64,000 bases of DNA from Doryteuthis pealeii (Eukaryota > Mollusca > Cephalopoda > Myopsida > Loliginidae). A model generated the notes under the pieces. It had not been told where the DNA came from and made no database searches. It worked only from the letters and a program-made list of their open reading frames with translations. The stretch is from positions 121,537,421 to 121,601,420 of the forward strand of contig CM042147.1 in NCBI GenBank assembly GCA_023376005.1, in the 5' to 3' direction. The position numbers and the translations under genes are program-made. Below are positions 46,031-57,744 of the stretch, one piece after another. Numbering within the stretch: the first letter of the stretch is position 1; each line of letters opens with the position of its first letter.

Positions 46031-46264
46031 CTCAAAATGACAAACCTGCAAAGACCAACCTCCAGTTGTCGGTGCCATAACTTGTCCGCTACAAAAGCAA
46101 AAAGCCAACTTTTTCACGGTTCTCTGGGGGTTTTTTTCAACATCAATGAAGACCTTTAACTGCGCAGGTGATTGTATTTATAATGGCGAATGCTGTGTAG
46201 AACCAGCCACACCTTTTGGATGAATTCATAATAGAACAATGGTGTACCAATCAGTGGAGGAACA

Positions 46265-47134
46265 AAGGAGATCAAGAAGGGAAAGTTGCCACAGATTTCA
46301 GCTTTAGGAGGTGCAAAATTGCCCTAAACAAAAAGCCTTACGTTTATGTTGTATAAGCAAAAGTCGAAATCTCCCGATTCACTATTAAAATATACATACA
46401 CTCGCCAACGGGACGGACAAAGTCGGAAGTGTCCTCTATCGTTACCTAAAACGGAATGACCATTTTAACATATATCTGCGCATGGGCTCCGATCGGAGTT
46501 CCGCTTTGATAGTCAATTCCTGACATTAAATAAATAAAAAAAAAATTGGTAAATAAAATTCGAATATCATCCAATGAAAGCGATTCCCGGGTGAAATGAA
46601 AATAACTTCATTTGATCCAACTTTCGGCTCGCACTCTCTATAAATGGCCAGCTTTGAAGGGCAGCCGACAGAGAGGTCCCGGGCGTCAATTCGAATACAC
46701 GCTCGCAAGCGAAAACCACATCACAGGCGGCGATTCACCTACACCACCCACTTACCCAAACCTGACCTCACCAGGCAGTCAAAACCACAAGCGAACATTT
46801 CTATATCACTCGACGATACAAAAAATTCTACTACTAAAACACAATATTCGGCCTACATCACCACCCCACTACCACAGTCACGCTGGACATTTTACGGACT
46901 TAATATCCACCCATAACTATAACCAAATTTATCCTGTAATTCTCATTTCTATCCTTTCACCGTTCTCATGTTGTTTTTTTTAATACAATTTTAAACTTAA
47001 AATCTGTGTTTTGTTCATTTCCTCATCACCATACGCTTGCATGATAATACGGTTTATAACATTTACATACCACCTAGTGCCTACTGGCAGACACGTGAGG
47101 TAATTACCTGTCGTGTCGCCTAGCGTCAAATAGA
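46265..47134. repeat. repeat K, copy 1, interrupted by solo LTR J3
   Basis: K sequence (gaaagttgccacag...gccttacgttta) stops at the LTR and resumes directly after it (tttacataccacctagtgcc...). The inverted K copy at 47224 shows the same bases uninterrupted. Confidence 0.85.
46347..47061 (+). mobile_element. solo LTR family J, copy 3
   Basis: 715 bp, TG...CA ends (TGTTGTATAAG...TTTATAACA), 4-bp duplication ttta on both sides, TATA-type CTCTATAAATGGCC. The family's 3' part (ctgtgttttgttcatttcct, catcaccatacgctt) matches the two other copies. No internal region, hence a solo LTR. A 4-bp target would suit the Ty3/gypsy group; not proven. Confidence 0.85.
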
Positions 47135-47136
47135 AG

Positions 47137-47222
47137 GTTGGTTGGTTGGGTTTTACGGCATGTCAACCCATTGGGTCATTTTATGCCGAAGATACTTTTA
47201 TTCTATTCATTCTTGATGGACC
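47137..47222 (-). repeat. C-type tail fragment between K arms
   Basis: TTGGTTGG, ACGGCATGTCAACCCATTGG, atgccgaag and cattcttgatgg blocks; strongly 5'-truncated. Confidence 0.65.
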
Positions 47223-47223
47223 T

Positions 47224-47370
47224 CCTATTTGACGCTAGGCGATACGACAGGTAATTACCTCACGTGTCTGCCAGTAGGCACCAGGTGGTATGTAAACGTA
47301 AGGCTTTTTGTTTGGGGCAATTTTGAACCTCCTAAAGCTGCAATCTGTGGCAACTTTCCCTGATTGGGGG
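47224..47370 (-). repeat. repeat K, copy 2, inverted and uninterrupted
   Basis: Inverted relative to copy 1; arms of at least 72 bp pair almost perfectly across the C tail. Confidence 0.8.
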
Positions 47371-47574
47371 CGGGGAGTTATATCTATAGAACTTTTGAAA
47401 ATTCCAAAGTAGAGGTACGTAATTCTAATTAAGGTTGTGAAGACTACCCTTGATGGTTAAGAAGGCCTTATGGCATCCCAAGACCACAGATTCGCCACAT
47501 TAGTGCTAAAGTATTCAAGAACTTGTTGTCTTTTGATCTCCGGTGAAATCTGCTAGATATAGTTATTTACTAAG

Positions 47575-47637
47575 CTTAGATGTGGCACAAGGTCAGAATT
47601 ATGGGGCAAATCTAGCTTGCTAACCATTACGTTACGT
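47575..47637 (-). repeat. family E fragment
   Basis: gatgtggcacaaggt and agcttgctaaccattac match the E head region. Confidence 0.4.
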
Positions 47638-47642
47638 AAAAG

Positions 47643-47884
47643 AAGTAAAGTCGTCGGGGCAGCCTAATGTCAGTATCAGCCAGACAGCGAGGGAGTCTAT
47701 CCTCTTTTCATTAGCGCTAGACAAAGGAGATTATTTTAGCATATGAGGTAGAGCGCCACACCTACCATCAGCTCCTCGCCTTACCACACAGATCCCTCAT
47801 ACGCTGAGTTGGCGAGGGTCGGTATCGAACCAAGAACCTTGTGATTCCTAGCCGAACACTCTACCGACTGAGATAAACCGGCCC
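47643..47884 (-). repeat. tRNA-derived SINE family A, copy 6
   Basis: Complete from GACGACTTTACTT tail to the GGGCCGGTTTATCTCAGTCG head (minus strand). Confidence 0.85.
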
Positions 47885-48635
47885 TAAAGAGGAAGAGGAG
47901 GAAAAAAAATCAACAGCAAAACAATAAAAGCAGAAGTGAAAGAAAGAAAGTAACAATTTCTCCCAAGTTTATTCCCCTGATTATAGCAATGCTGGCACAC
48001 CGTAGTTATTTTTCCTACACGTTGCCACTCAGCCGCCATGTGCTATCGTTACGTGGCTTTCTGCCGGACTAAGAAGCAGACGAACATTTTTTTTTTATTG
48101 TTCAAAGGTTCTTGGGGAGCATGCATTGCATCAGCAAATAGTAATGAGATAGGGGAAGTGATGAATGATTTATGTTTTCTTTTCATTTATTATTATTTTT
48201 AAATATTTATTTTTTTACTGATACGTGTCCAACAAACACAGGCCAGGCCAGTGTAGTCATGTAAAAAAGAAAAAAAAGAAAAGAAAAAACAAACTTAAAA
48301 AAAAAAACTATCGGAATGTTTCGGTTATTTAAATGACTTTGACATAACTGATTTTTAAACATAATTCACTGACTTTTGACAAGAGGTAGAAATTTACTGT
48401 TTTAGAAGAAGGAATGTCTTCGAGATCTAGTGGCAGTGTTAAAATTACTATAGTACGTTTAGTTTAAAACTTTAAACTAAACAAACGTACTCGCCAGTGA
48501 TTTAAAAATCGTTTAGATGTTTTGTTGGGGGTTCCTGTCTAATTTTGTTCATTGTTACCCAGCCGTATAGACCAGATAAATGCTACCGTATATAGTATAG
48601 TATAGGGACTGGCAAACAGAGCCTCAAAGTGATTT
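47885..48635. other. unassigned AT-rich stretch
   Basis: A short perfect hairpin (gtacgtttagtttaaaac / its inverse near 48455-48492) is the only structure seen. Confidence 0.35.
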
Positions 48636-48639
48636 TTGA

Positions 48640-48825
48640 CCAAATGACTTTAGCCCCCCCCTACAGAAAATAATTTACCAAAAATCAGGGAATTATCGGA
48701 TTTTAATGAAATTTTCAGTGTTTATTTATCGAAGAATGATCTTTATAATGCATTATCTAAATTATTTCAAAACTTTCTCATTTTTTTCAGGTCACTTAAT
48801 TTTGACCCCCCTTATGTTGGGGGCG
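48640..48825. mobile_element. half of a P-type palindromic MITE
   Basis: One arm only (accaaaaatcagggaattat, atgaaattttcagtgttta, tttcaggtcacttaatttt), diverged from the 15054 and 44098 copies; the second arm is absent. Confidence 0.55.
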
Positions 48826-49262
48826 TAAAATTGTTTCAAGTTGGTCCTTACCTGATACTAATTACAGTATAAATAAAGAGATAAAAGACCGAAGTTATGA
48901 ATAGAAACAAAAAAAAAATTACGGTTGCTCTTCTATGAGAAAATAAGTACCGAAAATCGAAAAATAAAATGTAAAAAAATAATGAATAATTAGCATCCCC
49001 CCCCCCCGTATATACTCGAGTATAAGTCGAATTTTTAAAAACTCATTTTTACGGACAAAACTGACGTCGGTTTACATGAGTAAGAATTTTGTAAAGTTGA
49101 AATTCAAAAACATAATGGGAAGGGCGAGGAAGAGCAACCTTTGGTTTCAAAAATGAATTTCGTTCCTATAAATTATCTGCAAGCTCGACTTATACACGAG
49201 TACATACGGTAAACGTACTTTTTTTCTTTTCTTTTTTTTTTTAGCATTAAATAGTTGTTAAT

Positions 49263-49506
49263 AACTGGAACAGTCAGTAGAGTATCCGCCTATGAACAAC
49301 AAAGTTCCGGGTATGATACCGGTCCTCGCCAACTCGGCACATGATTAGCACAGCTTGAATGTCTGCGGTAGAATGTCTGGTGGTAGGTGTGGCGCTCTAT
49401 CTCAAATGCAAAAACATTCTCCCTGGTTTAGTACTAATGAAAAGGCGATATACTCTCTCGCTGACCGGCTGATATCGACGATAAGCCATTCCGCCGACTT
49501 TACTTA
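49263..49506 (+). repeat. tRNA-derived SINE family A, copy 7
   Basis: Plus-strand copy with degraded A box (CAGTCAGTAGAGTATCCG) and B-box region (GGTATGATACCGG), ending at the GACTTTACTT tail. Confidence 0.75.
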
Positions 49507-50530
49507 CCATACACTAGGTACCACCAAAATAGGTCACGTGATCAGTTTAGGCCATATTGAAGGAAGAAACGTAAATACTTTTGAACATTTTCTTTTAAAA
49601 TCTCGCAAAAAAGAAATAACCAACATATAGAGTTGTTACAAAGAAAAACAGTTAATTCAAAGATCAAATTATCCGATTGGGGAAAAATTACTCATCGTTA
49701 TCTTGAAAAATAGGTAAAACAATCCGTTTTTTTTACAGCAGGCCCAATTTCTTTATTGATATTTTTCAGCAGAATTCTGTATTCATGGTTCTTTTACTAA
49801 AAAGCTCTCGCACTGAAACTTATAAAAATCTTCTGATATAATTATTCAGACTCATCTTTATAGAGAAAAAGTAAAAATCATTTACTGTCGGTTCATTTTT
49901 TTAATATTTAGTAAGATAAAATAGGGGGGGGGGTTAGACCTCGTAAAAAAAATTCCCCGAATATATTTTAGGAAAAAAACTATTTCAGACATATTTTCAT
50001 CAAAAATTCTGCAATTCTGGAAATTTTCGTGAAAATTGGACTATTAATTTATTTTTCATAGAATTTTTTTAAAAACCGGTAGTCATAACTTGTTTTTGGC
50101 TAAGTTAAATTTCAATTGATTTAACGGTACAAAAATGTAAACATTGTTTTCCGTTCATAATTTTCAATATTTCCATGAGCTGAATTTTTTTTTTAATTAT
50201 CAGGAGTTTGTTTAATGTTTCTTCTTTTGAATGGACAAAACATTTTCAAGAAAATATAAACCTTAAATTAAATTAATTAGGAGGGAGGTAAATTTCTCAG
50301 GGAAAGTTGGTGGTACCTAAATATAGTAAACGTACTTTTTTTTTTTTTTTTTTTTTTAGCATTAAGTAGTTGTTATTGAGTGGTAATTTTTCTTCTTCTA
50401 AATATCTGTATTGTATTTATGGGTGTATTGCGTGGTTGGTTGGTTGGTTGGTTGGTTGGTTTAATAGGGAGGATGTTTAGTCGCGTCCTCAATCACCAAG
50501 TTTTTTTTTTTTAAGGGGAAACATATATAA
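49507..50530. other. unassigned AT-rich stretch
   Basis: Two copies of a T-run followed by 'tagcattaa.tagttgttat' occur at about 49210-49262 and 50335-50380, each preceded by 'gtaaacgtactttttt'. A (TTGG)n tract lies at 50433. Confidence 0.35.
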
Positions 50531-50531
50531 A

Positions 50532-50585
50532 AACTACACAAGGATGTTGCATGTTGCTTTGAATAACTCCTGGAAGCAACATGGG
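50532..50585 (+). pseudogene. short LINE fragment
   Basis: Plus-strand reading YTRMLHVALNNSWKQH, the block that follows LLYGC in the LINE family at 10137 and 25280. Nothing else of the element is visible. Confidence 0.65.
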
Positions 50586-51014
50586 AGTCTACAGGAAGTT
50601 AACGCTTCAAATGCTAAACGCCATCTGACAAAGGTTCGTTTGTGCACAAGAGGCTCGACGCACCCTTTCCGGTTGACCTTGTTAAATTAATTGTATTATC
50701 TAACCAATCAATATGATTCCCGCTAAAACCAAAATTTTCGATCCGAATCTACTTTTGCCCTCCCAACAACAAAAAAAAAAGCCGAAATCTGTCTCTCGAC
50801 TTCACCTCATCGCCGGAGTCACAAGGGATCACGTAGTCCAAACAGCTGATACCCTAGCTTACCCACATACCAAACTTTTCCCTTCTGCGCCAACCAAAAC
50901 TCACTTTGTAAGCAGACAACTTGGAGACTACTTTCAACCATTATAACTCTGATCTTCCCTCCAACATAAATTATTACTATAAATAAGCACATATACTAAT
51001 AGGAAAAAGGTTCT

Positions 51015-51415
51015 GTAATGAGAAAGGAAAGAAGACAGACAAATATATTATGTTTAAAAAGGGTTTATTATTATGTGCGGTGCGAAGGGTTTGCTAAACT
51101 GGAAGCTTTTAGCGGTGTTTGAGTCATATACATATATATACAGTAACAAGTATTTCACTTATCTTTGTTGAGTTCTTTTAGGGTAAAGAATTCTGTTTGT
51201 TGTCTCATACGTTGTCACGTCTGTGTCTGTTCTAGTAGTCAGCGGTCTCTGCTAAGGACTTCGGCCGTGTAGGGAGTTCTTATCTATCTTACCACTGGTG
51301 CTGTTCGTCGGGACGTCCGGCTTCGTCCACTTCTGTTACTGTTCTAAGGATATTGTCCCCTGCTCGTCCAACTTCCGGTGCCGAGTCAGGGGAAGGTAAC
51401 CCATATTTTCCAAAA
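51015..51415 (-). mobile_element. LTR-like repeat family I, copy 3
   Basis: Minus-strand match to 42106 and 43395, including the ggaaaatatgggttacc start block, the aactcaacaaagataagtg block and an AATAATAAACCC polyadenylation-type site. Confidence 0.5.
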
Positions 51416-51419
51416 TACA

Positions 51420-52590
51420 AGGACATTTTAATACACAAAGAACTTGCTCATGCTCATATACACACACAAGAACTTTACCAGATTGAAATTTTATGTTATT
51501 ATCTTCATACACCACCGGCACTTCTGCCCCTAGGGGACAGTGGTCGAATGTCACCGACACAGCAGCAGCAGCCATCCCTATCATCATAGTCACGTGGTGA
51601 TCTTATAAAAGCCCATGACTTTGATAATTCTTCCTCTTTTAGTTGTAACCCTTTTGAGGACGACTGCTGGATTCGGCCCACCACAGCACTTTTTAGTTGT
51701 GACCATCAAGGAGTTAACACCTCTTCCACACCCGCACCCCTTGGGTGACTACTACTACAGGTAAGGGCTTTTATCTCTCTCTTTCTACGAACTAGGCATA
51801 CGGAAGAAGAAAACCCACGATGGACTTCATCCATTCCCTCCTTCTCAAGTGAGATTGCTATCTTTTGACCCATGAAGGCTGATAGCAATTGCCTTTAATC
51901 TCCAGGATAACAACTAAGGGAGCCGACGAGATAAATGCAACCTCGGACAAGCTTCACCCTTTGATACCAATGCAACCGAAAGGCTGCTAGCAGAAATAAA
52001 CTTTTGCAACCCCCTAAACAAACCCACAACCAATTAATTACGGCTTACCTCGAACGGTGCTGTAACCAAAAAACCAAACTAAACTAAACTAATGACTTGG
52101 CTAAGACCTTACAGAGCTGAGAACTAAAATAATAACATACGGGTATACCTCACGAAAAGGTGCCGCTAAACGTTAAAAGAAGTCTTATAAACCTCGGGTT
52201 GCTTGTCCGATTAAACTAAGAACTTTCTTCTCTTTGTGTACCCTTTTTTATGTGCATATATGTATTAAACCCTGTTGCATTTCATATCGTTGTATCTCGC
52301 GTTCCTTGAAGTCATACCCGCATTTTCTCATCTGCTTACCCCGTTAATACATTTTAATTTTTATAACCATTCGTTCGAAAAATATATATTCCTTGTATTT
52401 TCTTACCTAAATTATTATTCGTTGATATATATACTTCTTGTCATTTCTCTTTTACCGTATGTTTCTTTAATATTCTCTTATAATTACAAACCTTAATATG
52501 TAATTAATAGATCACGTAACAGCAGCAACCTGAAAAACAGCAGATATACGGCCAGTTACCGCCTATAACATAAACCATCCAAGTAAGACA
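51420..52590. other. unassigned
   Basis: No repeat family or gene recognised. A short stretch (aaactaaactaaactaatg) and scattered tRNA-unlike sequence only. Confidence 0.3.
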
Positions 52591-53112
52591 GGTAATCTGA
52601 ACATTAGCTACATAAATGAGGGTACCCCCCCCCTTGTTTGTTTCACTTTGAGGAAGCCATCTGTTTTGGTCGGCCATTTTCATTTCATCGTAAATCTGCA
52701 CGGAAAATACGAATTTGTTCGAATCAATACAACTGCATGTTTTAACACGAAAATATCATAAACTGTGTTCTTAACGGTGCTTGTTCATTATTTGAAATCA
52801 ACTTAATTGTTATTAAGAACACATTTTATGATATCTTCGTGTTAAAACATACAGTTGTATTGATTCGAACAAATTCGTATTTTCAGTGTAGATTTACGGT
52901 GAAATGAAAATGGCAAACCAAAACAAATGGCTTCCTCAAAGTGAAACAAACAACGAGAGATTACTGAATTATTGTATTCATTCGAACAAATTCGTATCTT
53001 CAGTGTAGATTTACGGTGAAATGAAAATGGTCGTCCAAAACATACGGCTTCCTCAAAGTGAAAGAAACAAGGGGATGTTACTCTCATTTATTTAGCTAAT
53101 GTTCAGATTACC
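52591..53112. mobile_element. foldback family M, copy 1, rearranged
   Basis: Ends GGTAATCTGAACATTAGCTA and its inverse. Inner arms (ttgaggaagcc, gccattttcatttca.cgtaaat) pair over more than 100 bp, and the right arm is partly present twice (about 52860-52945 and 52975-53060). No clear target duplication. Confidence 0.75.
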
Positions 53113-53566
53113 AAAATAACTACATCAAAATAAGGCATAACTAGCAGGTCAATTTAACGACAGTTACAGTCACTACCTGTCAATCATATTACCGGTTAAT
53201 TTCCATGACTCTTCTAATGAATTACTTGTCAATTTTTGGATTCTACACTTACCTTACATAATAAATAGGCCATCTATTCATTGTGTAACACCTGTGTTTG
53301 TTTTATTTATCTGGTCTCCGCGTTATTGTTATTACTCGTCGTTGTCTTTGATTTTAGATCTTGTCCGACTTTTAGCTATGAAATTCGGCCGTTGCTATAT
53401 ATCAGCGCTTGTCTTGGAAAGTTAGTAAGCCGTGTTGGTTTGTAGTGGTTTTGGCGACAGGATCCAATTCATAACAATACTATTGTATGCTTTTTTTCTT
53501 TATAGTTTTACAATTCATCGATACCATCAACTTAACTTGCTTTATTGCTCAAACTGATCGATAAAT

Positions 53567-53570
<4 letters not shown>
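53113..53570. other. unassigned
   Basis: Nothing recognised. Confidence 0.3.
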
Positions 53571-53618
<48 letters not shown>

Positions 53619-53641
53619 CACACACACACACACACACACAT
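53571..53641. repeat. (CT)n(CA)n microsatellite
   Basis: CT run passing into CA run. Confidence 0.95.
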
Positions 53642-53889
53642 GCACGTGGTAGGACATACAGTACCTTCCCACGGATAATAAAGATCAGGGTCAATCCATT
53701 TTCTGATGTCTATTGTTTCGTATTGAAAGACAAACAAAATAAACTTTATGTTAAATCTCAGACGCATTTCGTTTTTACTAAGCACAACTTGGTCTAGCAG
53801 AGGTTTTATGGGGGTGGCAGGATGTTTTGGGTTTTGGGTTTAAAAGGTGGATGTGTTTATTCTTGAAGCGTGTTCCTTAGGTTTGCTTT

Positions 53890-54817
53890 TGTTACATAAA
53901 CAATAATAGATATCTCCCGATTCACTAATTATCAATTCAATTCGCACACACACCGCAATAAAAAAAGATACATATACTCGCCAACAAAACAAAACATAAG
54001 TTGCTGACGCCAAAACGGAAGTGAACTCTACGGTAGCCAAAAAAGAAGTGACCAAATTAACACGTTTTTACGCATAGGCTCCAAATTGAACTTCCGTTTG
54101 GAAAACAAGAATTCCCAAACAATAAATAAAATAAATTTGTAAATAAAATTCGCATTTTCATCCAATGAAAACGATTCCCGAGTGAAATGAAAATGACTTC
54201 AGTTGATCCGATTTTGGGTTGCGACATTCTATTTGAAAAGCCGACAAGTCAGGGAGATCCAGGCGTCAGCGTCGAACGCATCTACGGGGCCGACCTCGCA
54301 AACGAAACATACATCACAGGCGGCCGATTTACATCCTTACCTACCTCTACCCAAATCTGACCTCACAGGCAGTCAACAAAGGAACAATTCCACATCGTTC
54401 AGCGATACCAAATTTACGCCAACTATCATACACGATACAACCAGCTATCGACTTCAGAATACCAAAACAAAATTCTACCTACAACAACAACAAGACTACG
54501 CCGACTAATACATGATACCAACCGCTAGCGACTACTAAAAACACAAGACTCTGCCCACCTAATCAACACCTAACCACTACCACTGGTTCATCTGCCCACT
54601 TCTCCACCTACACTACTACTGATTCGGCCATCCTGACATTTTACTGACTTTATCATACACGTTACAACTATCACCAAAATCAGACTTTCTCTTTTAAATT
54701 AACTTCCAGCTTTTCGTCACTTTTCATGTTCCTTTTTCCAATACAATTTTGAAACTTAAATCTGTGTTAGTTCTTTTCCTCATCACCATACGCTTCATAC
54801 TAACCCTGTATATTACA
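53890..54817 (+). mobile_element. solo LTR family J, copy 1
   Basis: 928 bp, starts TGTTACATAAACAATAATAG, ends TATATTACA, 4-bp duplication cttt. Longer than the other copies owing to internal Thr/Pro-like ACC-rich expansion at 54480-54620. Confidence 0.85.
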
Positions 54818-54820
54818 CTT

Positions 54821-55105
54821 TTAACCCCATCTTATTCGGTGGTCGCACTGAAAAGGAAGGAATTCAAAGAACGAAAAAGGAATAGACCAAGACAAAAAGC
54901 GGTTTTATGATTTAGGCTTTATTCACGGGTCATAGCCACCACGCGACAAGGAAATATCTCCCTGGTCAGTAGTAGCGACTAGACACAGTTAAGGCCTGAA
55001 CTCGAATGGCCGAGAGATTCTATTGGGGGTCGGAATTGGATCCTTTTTCCCGCGCATGCTCGGGGGTTTCTTCCGGTGAAAGCTCATGGGAGTTTGTTAT
55101 TTTTT
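54821..55105 (-). mobile_element. LTR-like repeat N, copy 1
   Basis: Read on the minus strand: ctcccatgagc, aattccgaccc, ctcggccattcga, GTGAATAAAGCC (polyadenylation type), ccttccttttcag then tgcgaccacc. Inverted partner at 56840. Confidence 0.6.
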
Positions 55106-55339
55106 TTAAAATAAAATTAAAATTTTATTTTGACCCCACAGTCTACAGTAGTGGAGTAGTCAGTGAATATCAAACTCACAATATAGCGAATTGTTTGCGA
55201 AACTAAGTATTGCACTGTGTTATATATATCACAGCAAGGACACTGCTGTAGTACCACTACGGTGGATCTTCCATCTTTTTTTTCTTTGTAGGTTCTTTTA
55301 GGGGTAATATTGTGTTATACTTCTGACCATTTAGTATGC

Positions 55340-55980
55340 TCAGAGAATAGTGAATAAGTGATACTGAAAATGAGAGGCTAACAAACACGTGTCAGATACA
55401 AGGGCTTTATTCTGTACTAAAGGTTTCAGGGTAACAGCAGCAGAGGGAGCGGGGCAGGGCGAGTATAGTATCATCAGCAGCTGAGGTAGGTCTCGGTTGG
55501 GCCCACCGTAGTGGTACTGCAGCAGTGGCTTGTGCCCACCGTAGTGGTACTGCTGCAGTGGCTTGGGCCCACCGTAGTGGTACTGCGGCAGTGGCTTGTG
55601 CCCACTGTAGTGGTACTGCTGCAGTGGTTTGGGCCCACCGTAATGGTACTGCAGCAGTGGCTTGTGCCCACCGTTGTGGCACTGCAGCAGTGGCTTGTAC
55701 CCACCGTAGTGGTACTGCAGCAGTGGCTTGGGCCCACCGTAGTGGTAGTGCAGCAGTGGCTTGTGCCCACCGTTGTGGCACTGCAGCAGTGGCTTGTACC
55801 CACCGTAGTGGTACTGCAGCAGTGGCTTGGGCCCACCGTAGTGGTAGTGCAGCAGTGGCTTGTGCCCACAGTTGTGGCACTGCAGCAGTGGCTTGTACCC
55901 ACCGTAGTGGTGCAGCAGTGGCTTGGGCCCACCGTAGTGGTAGTGCAGCAGTGTCCTTGCTGTGATGCATATAACACACT
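55340..55980 (-). repeat. repeat L, copy 2, with expanded 33-bp minisatellite
   Basis: Between L flanks, about 14 units of 33 bp ('ggcttgggcccaccgtagtg', 'gtactgcagcagt') fill 55502-55960. Because 33 is a multiple of three, five frames stay open across it (for example repeats of GPKPLLQYHYG). The single-unit paralogue at 45848, lying in a non-coding context, argues against a protein. Confidence 0.85.
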
Positions 55981-56130
55981 GTATGTGTGGCATGTATTAC
56001 GCCAGGCTGCTTGCAGGGCCTACACACCATGTAACGAAAACTGGAGGCAATGAATAGAGTCGGTAAAGCATGTAGAAGTCTAAAGTAACACGTGGGCAAA
56101 ATCAAGATTTACCTCATCATACCGCCATTG

Positions 56131-56795
56131 ACAGGATGTGACACAAGGCCAGTTTTGGTTTGGTTTGGTTTGGTTTGTTTTGTTTTGTTTTACGGCATAT
56201 CAACCTCAATGGGTCATTTAATGCCGATAAAGTTTTGAAATAAATCAATTCTTAATGGATAATACAATTTTTTTATGAATACATTTTTCTATTTAACCCA
56301 TAGATGGGACCCTAACAGGTACTACCACTCCGGGTCAGAGTGGACCTGGGAGCAATGGTGATGAAGGGGTGCTCCACATTCCCCAAACCTCCAAAACTGG
56401 AACTTCACCATCAGATAGAGTTTAAGGTCATTCCCAGGACATGTAGACCCGCAGCCACCGCCTTCTAGCACCCATATGATAAAAAGGGGTTGGGGCTTGC
56501 CATAAGGGCAATAGGGTTGGGAAAATCATATAGGTGCTAGGGCTTGACGTGACCAGCCGATTGATCGGAGGGGGCCTCTCCGACCGCCCGTCTAGCCCAA
56601 GATAGGGCCAAAGTGGAGTATTGCAGGTCATGAACTGCTCATCCACCTGGGCTCTATCCTTAAGCATCACGGGTCACCACCCACGGCCAACAGGTGGCCC
56701 CATTGGGGGAGTCTTACCCCTCTGCAGAGGTGCAGTTGGTACATTCTAACGCCCCAGCCGACAGGGCGGAAGGCCAGTTTTTAAGCGGAACCTGT
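56131..56795 (-). repeat. SINE family B tail, split by C copy 6
   Basis: caggatgtgacacaaggcca before and gccagtttttaagcgg after the C element are one B tail with a duplicated target. Confidence 0.75.
56157..56769 (-). mobile_element. retroelement family C, copy 6, full length, with TSD
   Basis: 613 bp from the TTTGG-rich tail to the complete head (ending gccgacagggcgg). A perfect 12-bp duplication (aaggccagtttt) lies at 56145-56156 and 56770-56781. It is the best reference copy. The head has no convincing A/B boxes, so it may be a short LINE-derived or other non-tRNA retroelement. Confidence 0.9.
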
Positions 56796-56839
56796 GGAGA
56801 TTAAAATAAGATTAGAATAAAATTAAAATAAAAAATTAA

Positions 56840-57135
56840 AATAATAGCAAACTCCCATGAGCCTTCCAGTTAAGAACCCCTCCGCACATGTGCGATAAAA
56901 TGGACTGACTTCCGACCCTGAAGAGAATATCTCGGCCATTCGAATTTAGGCCTGAACTGTGTGTAGTCGCTTCCTCGGCCAGGGGAATATCCCCTCGCTA
57001 CGGACAACTACGACCGGTGAATAAAAACCTAAGTCATAAAACCATCTTCTGCCTTTGTTTCTTTTCTTTTTCGTTCCTTGAATTCCTTCCTTTTCAGCGC
57101 GACCACCAAATGAGATGGGGTTAAAAGCGAAAACC
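56840..57135 (+). mobile_element. LTR-like repeat N, copy 2
   Basis: Inverted match of 54821-55105, with GTGAATAAAAACC as polyadenylation-type site and ccttttcagcgcgaccacc at the end. Confidence 0.6.
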
Positions 57136-57639
57136 TTACGAACACGCACCAAGAATATTCAGCCACCATTACACCTTTAAAACACCAAAACCTCTCACCA
57201 CCCCATAAACCTCTCCCGCGACACCTGTGCACGGCCGGGGGTAGTGCCAATAGATAGCTTAACTCCATCGGCATTGCCCTTTTGCGGGGAAAGGTGGATG
57301 CGCCATTCATCAGGGAATTAATCTGATCTACTCCTTTTGAATGAATGGGAAAGTGGGTGCTACCAGGAAGGGGTGGGGGGGGTGGTCCTCTGAAGTCAAG
57401 TTTATTTATTCTGGAAGACTTTACCCAGTCGGTGTTATCCCACTGAATGGGTCAACAATCGAATGAATAAGCAGAAGGACTTCCGATTCTTGTTGAAAAA
57501 AAAAAGGGAATGCCTCATGTGAGTGAGTGAATCAGTTGCCGTAGAATCGACAATAACCTAATGAAGGAAAAGTGCAAAGAGCGTAAAAAAGACGGCAAAT
57601 CTGTAAACTAAGAACAGTTGGAATTGCGAGTTGGATTTG

Positions 57640-57735
57640 ATTGATTGATTTTAAAGTCATGTCAACCCGTCTGGGGTTATTTCATGCCTAGAGGTTAGGG
57701 AATCACGTATATGATTATGTAGAAAAATAGATACA
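57640..57735 (-). repeat. C' tail fragment
   Basis: gattgattttaaagtcatgt, caacccgtctggggttattt and tgcctagaggttagggaatc blocks. Confidence 0.65.
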
Positions 57736-57744
57736 TGGTTGATG

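Noticed and set aside
50713..50946. 77-codon open frame
   Set aside because: No motif, splice or homology support.
55340..56105. Repeat proteins with GGHKPLLQYHY-type or ATAAVPLRWAQ-type units
   Set aside because: A 33-bp minisatellite keeps five frames open; the paralogous locus has one unit and no gene context.
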